NCBI GenBank assembly: GCA_015486705.1
Contig: WFRG01000074.1
Coordinates: 1 to 8,658, forward strand
DNA length: 8,658 nucleotides
Direction: 5' to 3'
DNA from: Hippea sp.
GTDB lineage: Bacteria > Campylobacterota_A > Desulfurellia > Desulfurellales > Hippeaceae
The position numbers and the translations under genes are program-made. The first letter of the stretch is position 1. Every line of letters begins with the position of its first letter. The notes beneath the pieces were generated by a model, which worked only from the letters and a program-made list of their open reading frames with translations, did not search any database and was not told the origin of the DNA. Positions 1 to 4,009 of this stretch are shown here, piece by piece.

Positions 1-25
1 AGCGTCAGATGTGTATAAGAGACAG
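1..25 (+). other. Illumina Nextera Read 1 adapter remnant (not biological)
   Basis: These 25 bases equal the 3' end of the 33-nt Nextera Read 1 transposase adapter. Positions 7-25 are the 19-bp Tn5 mosaic end (AGATGTGTATAAGAGACAG), preceded by the adapter-specific AGCGTC. The mosaic end alone could in principle come from a Tn5 derivative, but the extra adapter bases make a library artefact far more likely. The window start is therefore probably an assembly end, and anything needing sequence upstream of base 26 cannot be judged. Confidence 0.96.
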
Positions 26-32
26 CACAACA

Positions 33-38
33 TATAAT
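33..38 (+). promoter_or_regulatory. Possible promoter -10 box (TATAAT)
   Basis: A perfect TATAAT hexamer lies just after the adapter. A -35 box 17 bp upstream would fall inside the adapter, so it cannot be seen. Transcription would begin near base 45, at the foot of the first hairpin. In AT-rich DNA a single hexamer is weak evidence. Confidence 0.22.
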
Positions 39-44
39 ATAAAA

Positions 45-64
45 GCATTTTTGTTTCAAAATGC
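45..64 (+). repeat. Short leader hairpin
   Basis: GCATTTT (45-51) and AAAATGC (58-64) form a perfect 7-bp stem with a 6-nt loop. It lies upstream of the AGGGGAG sequence before the ATG at 81. No T-run follows, so it is not a clear terminator. Confidence 0.4.
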
Positions 65-80
65 GGTTTAAGGGGAGTTT

Positions 81-275
81 ATGGAATCGCCAATTTCCAT
101 TTTTTTGGGGTGTTGTTTTGCCAAAAAAATACAGCACCCCGGTTTCAATATTTTATTATTCTGTTCGTTATACATGAGAAATATGTTTGATATATTTTTA
201 GGTAGGCGAGTGTATAGCGGTAGTATGTTTCATTTAAAAAAAGAAGAAATAGAAAGGAGGTTGTCTTTTAGTTAA
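81..275 (+). CDS. Doubtful 64-residue reading frame
   Basis: An ATG follows a purine-rich SD-like stretch (AGGGGAG, 71-77) with short spacing, and the frame encodes 64 residues ending ...LSFS. I recognise no family. The middle (residues 22-31) is hydrophobic and the end is basic and helix-prone (about residues 52-60, KKEEIERR). The first third of the frame coincides with two competing hairpins (99-140), and its last codons overlap an AAAGGAGG motif. The region could therefore be a structured leader and not a gene. If real, it might be a leader peptide for the downstream gene. Confidence 0.25.
   Translation: MESPISIFLGCCFAKKIQHPGFNILLFCSLYMRNMFDIFLGRRVYSGSMFHLKKEEIERRLSFS
99..140 (+). promoter_or_regulatory. 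Two mutually exclusive hairpins in the leader
   Basis: Stem A pairs ATTTTTTTGG (99-108) with CCAAAAAAAT (121-130), 10 perfect base pairs around a 12-nt loop. Stem B pairs GGGGTGTTG (107-115) with CAGCACCCC (132-140), 9 pairs including one G-U. They share bases 107-108, and their arms interleave, so both cannot form fully at once. This resembles an attenuator or switch arrangement, but no ligand-binding class is recognised. Confidence 0.35.
253..260 (+). promoter_or_regulatory. Orphan Shine-Dalgarno (AAAGGAGG) without a start codon
   Basis: A consensus-strength ribosome site is followed by TTGTCTTTTAGTT, with no ATG, GTG or suitably spaced TTG. The stretch closely resembles the functional site at 330-347 (AAAGGAGGTTG, then CTTTATG), but the ATG position is occupied by TAG. 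It may be a decayed duplicate of the downstream start region. Confidence 0.45.
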
Positions 276-344
276 AAAACGGGAATAGTGCTTATATATT
301 TAAAAAAGCTCGCCATGCCTCTAATTAAAAAAGGAGGTTGCTTT

Positions 345-995
345 ATGATGCGGTTTAGGGATGCCTTTAAAGATGTTCCTTTTCTTTCGAAAAACTCTTT
401 GGAAATTAGAAAACTTATAAAAACGTACCTTTCGCTAACCTTGGTAGATGTAAAAATGGAAGACCTAATTCAGGAATCATATTGTGTTTATTACGATTTA
501 ATAAGTATTAGGGATGATGTATCGAGCATAACAAAAAAGGAGTATTTGGCAGCACTAAAAAAAAGGTTTAAACAGTTACGAATGCCCCCCTTATTCAACG
601 TTGCGGATTTAGAGATTCAAATGGATAATAAAATAGCGGAAACAACGCCGGAAGATATTTACATCGAGAAAGAAGAAGAAAATATAGTTACAGAACAGGA
701 TAAAAAGCGCGAAATTCAAACAATTATCATCTTTTTTACGTTCCTTGTACAAATTAATACTTTTCTTGAGGTTATCTCAAAAGAAAAGCGAAACGTTTGG
801 CAGTCTTGGTTAGAGTTCAATATCTATAACACTGGTGATATTGTACAAGAAGATGGTTCGATAAAAAAAAGGCGAATTAAAGATTTTCTAAATTTCTTAT
901 ACGAGCAAAAAGGAATTAAGAAAAGCAGGACAGCGGTTTACAATCTCTTAAATCGTGGCGTAATAGAGTATCAAAAAAAGTGTCAGGTGAGATAA
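345..995 (+). CDS. Protein of unknown function with HTH-like C-terminus; possible divergent sigma-like factor
   Basis: The start ATG at 345 has AAAGGAGG (330-337) seven bases upstream, which is much better than the in-frame TTG at 288 with no SD. The product is 216 residues and highly charged. Near residues 39-48 there is a stretch reading EDLIQESYCV, reminiscent of sigma region 2 (DLIQE). Residues 54-76 are basic and helix-prone, residues 97-122 are rich in Glu and Lys, and residues 125-142 are hydrophobic. The C-terminus (about 173-212: RRIKDFLNFLYEQKG, then SRTAVYNLLNRGV) looks like a helix-turn-helix of the sigma region 4 or Xre-like kind. These are weak, eye-level similarities. A DNA-binding or RNA polymerase-binding role is inferred, not shown. 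It lies directly upstream of the 11-bp repeat array, so it is one candidate array-binding protein. Confidence 0.8.
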   Translation: MMRFRDAFKDVPFLSKNSLEIRKLIKTYLSLTLVDVKMEDLIQESYCVYYDLISIRDDVSSITKKEYLAALKKRFKQLRMPPLFNVADLEIQMDNKIAETTPEDIYIEKEEENIVTEQDKKREIQTIIIFFTFLVQINTFLEVISKEKRNVWQSWLEFNIYNTGDIVQEDGSIKKRRIKDFLNFLYEQKGIKKSRTAVYNLLNRGVIEYQKKCQVR

Positions 996-1037
996 AACGT
1001 ATCATTTTCGTTATAAAATAAAACAAACTATATATCC

Positions 1038-1162
1038 ATATCACCGACGATACGTCAACGTATCTCCGAGTAGTTTTGACGTTACGCCGACGTATCGTCA
1101 ACGTTACGCCGACGTATCGTCCACGTATCGTCAACGTATCATCAACGTATCGTCGGTGATAT
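1038..1162. repeat. Iteron-like array of 11-bp units bounded by an 18-bp inverted repeat
   Basis: Seven contiguous 11-bp units run from 1079 to 1155. Five are ACGTATCGTCA-like (1090, 1112, 1123, 1134, 1145) and two are ACGTTACGCCG (1079, 1101), the latter making a 22-bp higher-order repeat at 1079-1100 and 1101-1122. The phase continues upstream with ACGTATCTCCG (1058-1068) and ACGATACGTCA (1047-1057), interrupted by one degenerate 10-mer (1069-1078). The ends are a perfect 18-bp inverted repeat: ATATCACCGACGATACGT (1038-1055) and its reverse complement (1145-1162). Most units have an ACG-3 nt-CGT core, a tiny imperfect palindrome. The 11-bp period is about one helical turn, so one protein could bind along a single face. 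The block is GC- and CpG-rich in AT-rich DNA and contains no credible gene. Iterons of a replication origin, a partition centromere or an operator are the main possibilities. Confidence 0.9.
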
Positions 1163-1181
1163 AGTAAAAAATATTTATGGT

Positions 1182-1187
1182 AGGAGG
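1182..1187 (+). promoter_or_regulatory. Shine-Dalgarno AGGAGG that conflicts with the predicted GTG start
   Basis: This consensus SD overlaps the first base of the GTG at 1187, the only standard start codon upstream in that frame, which is closed by a TAG at 1181-1183. Counting normal spacing (8 nt) instead leads to an in-frame ATT at 1196-1198. The next gene may therefore begin at a rare ATT codon. Confidence 0.6.
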
Positions 1188-1714
1188 TGTTTAAAATTTC
1201 TAAAAGTTATAAAAAATCTTTTTTGTCGAAGGAAAAATATGCCTCATATCAATTATTTTTTAAAAAGCAGGGCTTAGAAAAATATGCCCCATATATCACG
1301 TCTTTGATTGTTAACAATTTATTGGATGATTTTCTTGATGCGGATAATCCGCCGCCATCTATAGACGCCCTGCCGGAAAAAGTAAGGTATAGTCTTACTG
1401 TCTATTTGACGCTTTTTGATAATCCTAATACAGAATTCTTGAAATTTTTGATTAGACGACTTCCTAATGTGACGAGAAAAAAACTTTTTGAAACTTGGAA
1501 GTATGATCCCGTTGAAAGTTTTGTTTATACTACAATTCTTAACGCAGCGAATAGCGGTAAAACAGTTTCTACTAAGACTATCATTAATTATTTAAGGAAG
1601 TATAAGAATATCAAAATAGACAATAGAAATGAATTCTTATACAAAGCTATGATACGTCGTGTGCGAGTAAGAATTGCAAATAAATATTATAGGAAGCGAT
1701 TGACATCCATGTAG
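1187..1714 (+). CDS. Small basic protein of unknown function adjacent to the repeat array
   Basis: The frame encodes up to 175 residues from GTG at 1187, or 172 from ATT at 1196, which suits the SD at 1182-1187 better. I recognise no family. The N-terminus is Lys-rich (residues 4-17) with many Tyr and Phe, the middle (35-100) is helical and more acidic, and the end (about 135-172) is strongly basic, with RRVRVRIANKYYRKR. The absence of signal or membrane segments suggests a cytoplasmic nucleic-acid-associated protein. It begins only 25-34 bases after the 11-bp repeat array. Autoregulation by array binding, or a replication or partition role, is a reasonable guess from position only. No homology to Rep or ParB was recognised. 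Confidence 0.75.
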   Translation: MFKISKSYKKSFLSKEKYASYQLFFKKQGLEKYAPYITSLIVNNLLDDFLDADNPPPSIDALPEKVRYSLTVYLTLFDNPNTEFLKFLIRRLPNVTRKKLFETWKYDPVESFVYTTILNAANSGKTVSTKTIINYLRKYKNIKIDNRNEFLYKAMIRRVRVRIANKYYRKRLTSM

Positions 1715-1715
1715 A

Positions 1716-1767
1716 TTTCTTCGCTCAAAAAGTGACAAAAAAACGTTATATAAGAAGAGCGAAGAAA
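1716..1767. repeat. 11-bp inverted repeat abutting the next gene's Shine-Dalgarno
   Basis: TTTCTTCGCTC (1716-1726) is perfectly complementary to GAGCGAAGAAA (1757-1767) across a 30-nt loop. The left arm starts right after the stop of the upstream gene. The right arm ends where AAAGGAGG (1768-1775) begins. There is no T-tract on either strand next to the stem, so it is not a standard terminator. It could modulate ribosome access, mark an RNA-processing site, or be an operator. Confidence 0.55.
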
Positions 1768-1781
1768 AAAGGAGGTTGTTG

Positions 1782-2306
1782 ATGCTTGGTTCGGACGAGT
1801 GGATTATCGAGCGTGGCCAAAACGGAATGATTAACCCGTTTATTGCCGAGAATGTTTCTTATGTGGATAACAAGAAGATATTATCTTACGGCGTTCAGCC
1901 TTATGGTTACGATATAAGGCTGTCAAAAAAGTTTTATTTACCACCTCTCACCCATACAGGCATTGTTGATGTGAGGGACATTGTTAATGCTCACGAAAAG
2001 GTTGAGGATGATTACCCTATTATCCCGCCGGGGAGTTATATTATCGGATACAGCATAGAGCGACTAAAAATGCCTAAAAATGTGACGGGCATTATACAGG
2101 GCAAAAGTTCTCTCACCTCTGCAGGGATATTTGTAAACGGTACCCCGATTGATGCGGGCTTTGACGGTATATTAAGGCTTAATATTGTTAATTTCAATAG
2201 CGTTGCAGTAAAACTGCACGCGGGAGAAGGCATAGCTCAGATTCTCTTTTTTATAAGCAATGATGAACCTTTAAGAGATTATGCTGAGAAAGGCGGAAAC
2301 TATTAA
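1782..2306 (+). CDS. dCTP deaminase/dUTPase-fold protein, predicted dUTPase-like (deaminase residues replaced)
   Basis: The product (174 residues) belongs to the trimeric Dcd/dUTPase superfamily, which removes dUTP or makes dUMP precursors for thymidylate synthesis. ATG 1782 follows AAAGGAGG with six-base spacing, so the TTG at 1776 is rejected. Visible motifs: YGVQPYGYDIRLS (36-48), GKSSLTSAG (107-115), TPIDAGFDG (121-129) and AGEGIAQ (147-153). Compared with E. coli Dcd as I remember it, the deaminase Arg115 corresponds to Ser113 here and the catalytic Glu138 (LEFYN) to Asn134 (LNIVN). Asp124 matches the catalytic Asp of dUTPase motif III. Hydrolysis of dUTP (or another dNTP) is therefore more likely than dCTP deamination, and this is inferred from alignment by eye. 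The stop codon abuts the ATG of the resolvase gene, implying a shared transcript. Automated annotation would probably call it dcd. Confidence 0.9.
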   Translation: MLGSDEWIIERGQNGMINPFIAENVSYVDNKKILSYGVQPYGYDIRLSKKFYLPPLTHTGIVDVRDIVNAHEKVEDDYPIIPPGSYIIGYSIERLKMPKNVTGIIQGKSSLTSAGIFVNGTPIDAGFDGILRLNIVNFNSVAVKLHAGEGIAQILFFISNDEPLRDYAEKGGNY

Positions 2307-2759
2307 ATGTTGATAGCTTGCGACCCGGGAACGAAATACTGTGCTTTTTCTGTTTATAAAAAAGGTAAACTTATTGGATGCTATAAAGTAAAAGCAACAT
2401 TTCATCATATTAACGCATTTTTTAATGAATTAAGCACTAATGATTTTGAAATGGTTATTGAAGATCAATATTTACATTTGAATGTTAACACACTTAAAAA
2501 ACTTGTTCGTGTAAGGAGTATAGTTGAAACTCTTGCTATGGTGTTTAATGGTGGTAAAGAATGCTATGTAGTTAGCCCTCAATCTTGGCAAACTATTGAA
2601 CTTGGTGTCCATATTAGATCTAAAAGAGACCAGAGGAAAAGGGCATCTTGTATGGTGGCATCTGCAATAGCTAAAAAAGAGATAAAAGATAATGATATTG
2701 CCGATGCTGTTTGTATAGGAGACTATGTGATACGTAAAAATAAAGTTGCCAGTATGTAA
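2307..2759 (+). CDS. RuvC-like Holliday junction resolvase
   Basis: The product (150 residues) has the RNase H-fold layout of crossover junction endodeoxyribonucleases, which cut four-way DNA junctions with paired metal ions. Visible acidic residues are Asp6 in an opening ACDPGTKY motif on the first beta strand, Glu52 in MVIEDQYL, and Asp130/Asp133 in DNDIADAVCIG. This matches the D-E-D-D order and the final DxxD spacing of RuvC. SPQSWQ (90-95) and a Lys/Arg-rich helix (102-112) recall phage and plasmid RuvC-like enzymes. It is slightly shorter than cellular RuvC (about 170 residues). The ATG follows the upstream stop with no gap and only a weak SD, pointing to translational coupling. A role in resolving recombination or replication intermediates of the element is inferred. 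Confidence 0.85.
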   Translation: MLIACDPGTKYCAFSVYKKGKLIGCYKVKATFHHINAFFNELSTNDFEMVIEDQYLHLNVNTLKKLVRVRSIVETLAMVFNGGKECYVVSPQSWQTIELGVHIRSKRDQRKRASCMVASAIAKKEIKDNDIADAVCIGDYVIRKNKVASM

Positions 2760-2785
2760 CTTTATAAAATAAAGGAGGTATTCGT

Positions 2786-3181
2786 ATGGCTATTACAAAA
2801 GAGAAACTTGAGGCATTTAAGCAGCGAAAAGAGGAAATGGCAAAAAAGGAAAACACGAGAGTTGTTTACGCAAGAACAAGAGACACACAGGGTTTGCTTG
2901 CCATAGCGCAAGCAGGGGATTTAGCTGTAAAAAGGGTTAGGGATTCTATGGGAATAACATTGTCTGTCGAAGAGGCAAGCAGAATGCTCGAGGAATATAA
3001 CACCGTTGTTAGAGAATATGCAAGAGTGGTTGTGCAAATTGCCGAAAAAATGAATGTGACATTTAGAGCGCCTAAATGGATTTTGCCTGAAGATTATAAG
3101 CAAAATCAAAACAGTGCAAAACCCGTAGAAGAAACTGACGTAAAGCCTGAAAACAAGGATTCTGAAGAAGAAGTTGTATAA
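2786..3181 (+). CDS. Small charged helical protein of unknown function
   Basis: The ATG at 2786 has AAAGGAGG (2771-2778) at seven-base spacing, so the gene is well supported although I recognise no family. The product has 131 residues. Residues 5-24 are a charged helix (KEKLEAFKQRKEEMAKKE), 34-90 look mainly alpha-helical (including VEEASRMLEEYNTVV), and 93-102 carry a conserved-looking FRAPKWILPE segment. The C-terminal tail (about 107-131) is acidic and probably disordered, with no membrane segment or signal peptide. An acidic tail after a helical body is common in small DNA- or protein-binding accessory factors, but no function is assigned. It sits between the resolvase and the NusA-like gene in the same direction. 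Confidence 0.85.
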   Translation: MAITKEKLEAFKQRKEEMAKKENTRVVYARTRDTQGLLAIAQAGDLAVKRVRDSMGITLSVEEASRMLEEYNTVVREYARVVVQIAEKMNVTFRAPKWILPEDYKQNQNSAKPVEETDVKPENKDSEEEVV

Positions 3182-3192
3182 GAAAGGGCTGA

Positions 3193-3212
3193 GGGGGCAG
3201 TTTTATGCCCCC
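3193..3212 (+). promoter_or_regulatory. GC-rich hairpin just upstream of a gene lacking a Shine-Dalgarno
   Basis: GGGGGCA (3193-3199) pairs with TGCCCCC (3206-3212), 7 perfect pairs with a 6-nt loop. The downstream bases (CTTGTTAAACT) hold only a poor T-tract, so intrinsic termination would be weak. The stem lies 12 bases after the stop of the 131-residue protein and 11 bases before the next ATG, which has no SD at normal spacing. It could be a partial terminator, an mRNA end protector or a translation control element. Confidence 0.55.
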
Positions 3213-3223
3213 CTTGTTAAACT

Positions 3224-4009
3224 ATGGATAACACACAATTAGACCCCGAGGTTTTAAAAGAATTAATAGATAAATATGACAGCAATTTTAGTCGGGATGT
3301 TGTATTGGATTGTTTAGATAATGCCATTATAAAGGCTGTTACAGTTATTTTTAAATGTAAAACAGCTACTGTTGTGTGGGACGAGGATAGCGTTGATGTT
3401 TATGCTATCATGGAAAATGATATGAGAAGAGTTGAATATTTTAATAGTTCACTCTATAAGTATATATTGTACAATTTTAAGAAGTGTCTTGCTTTTATAA
3501 CAATAACCAATAATTATATGACCATAAAGCATCAGCGAGTAATAGGCGATTTGATTATCGGCAGCATAATAAATAAAGATAAAAAGAATATATATATTCA
3601 AATAGATGATAATCCTATATTAAGCAGAGAATATATTGTTGCTAAGGTTGAAAAGAGGTACCAAATTTTAAAGAATCCATTAGAAAAACAGAGATATGAC
3701 CATATTGGGTATAAAATGCTTTTTCTTGTTAGGAATATGGATATAGACCCCATTGAAAAGCGTGTTGATATATTATTATCTCGAACCTCAATAAGAATAC
3801 CGTCCAAGATTATTAAACTTCTTATGGCAAAGGATATTAAACAATATTACGACTATTATCATAAGCCGCCCATAATATCATGTGTAAAACGGGTTGCAGG
3901 CGTAATAAGCAAAATTAACTCAAGTATTCATATAAGTAGAGAAATAATTGATAACGTGAGAGATTTGCTCTCGGGTGAATCAATTTATGTTAAGAGGATT
4001 AAGAGATGA
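3224..4009 (+). CDS. Putative NusA-like protein (N-terminal domain, S1-like, degenerate KH); otherwise hypothetical
   Basis: The product (261 residues) resembles a shortened transcription factor NusA. Residues 7-62 (FSRDVVLDCLDNAIIKAVTVIF, then DSVDVYAI) match the pattern of the NusA RNA polymerase-binding domain. Residues 106-190 look like its S1 domain, opening with VIGDLIIGSI and closing with VDILLSRTSIRIPSKIIKLL, close to the NusA signature ending in LSRT. Residues 216-259 (SREIIDNVRDLLSGESIYVKR) recall the end of KH1 (VxxLxGExIxI) but without a clear GxxG loop, and KH2 and C-terminal repeats are absent. Bacterial NusA is usually about 340-500 residues. These are eye-level similarities, so the function is tentative. 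ATG 3224 is the first start after an in-frame stop and lacks an SD. The gene overlaps the coupling-protein gene by ATGA, implying coupled translation. Confidence 0.8.
   Translation: MDNTQLDPEVLKELIDKYDSNFSRDVVLDCLDNAIIKAVTVIFKCKTATVVWDEDSVDVYAIMENDMRRVEYFNSSLYKYILYNFKKCLAFITITNNYMTIKHQRVIGDLIIGSIINKDKKNIYIQIDDNPILSREYIVAKVEKRYQILKNPLEKQRYDHIGYKMLFLVRNMDIDPIEKRVDILLSRTSIRIPSKIIKLLMAKDIKQYYDYYHKPPIISCVKRVAGVISKINSSIHISREIIDNVRDLLSGESIYVKRIKR

Noticed and set aside
916..1134. Minus-strand 72-codon reading frame with repeated RYV/RR motifs
   Set aside because: Its repetitive peptide is just the 11-bp array read as codons, it overlaps the end of the supported + strand gene, and it has no sign of a ribosome site.
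1047..1155. CRISPR array
   Set aside because: Units are 11 bp and contiguous, with no spacers of unique sequence and no cas genes in the window.
1038..1162. MITE or small insertion element because of the 18-bp terminal inverted repeat
   Set aside because: I see no target-site duplication next to the ends, and the inverted ends are explained by oppositely oriented, nearly palindromic repeat units.
1700..1705. Perfect TTGACA -35 box near the end of the 1187-1714 gene
   Set aside because: No acceptable -10 box lies 16-18 bp downstream (bases near 1722-1729 read CGCTCAAA).
3193..3216. Strong intrinsic terminator after the 131-residue protein
   Set aside because: The stem is GC-rich but is followed by CTTGTTAAAC, not a T-run; it is kept only as a hairpin of unknown role.
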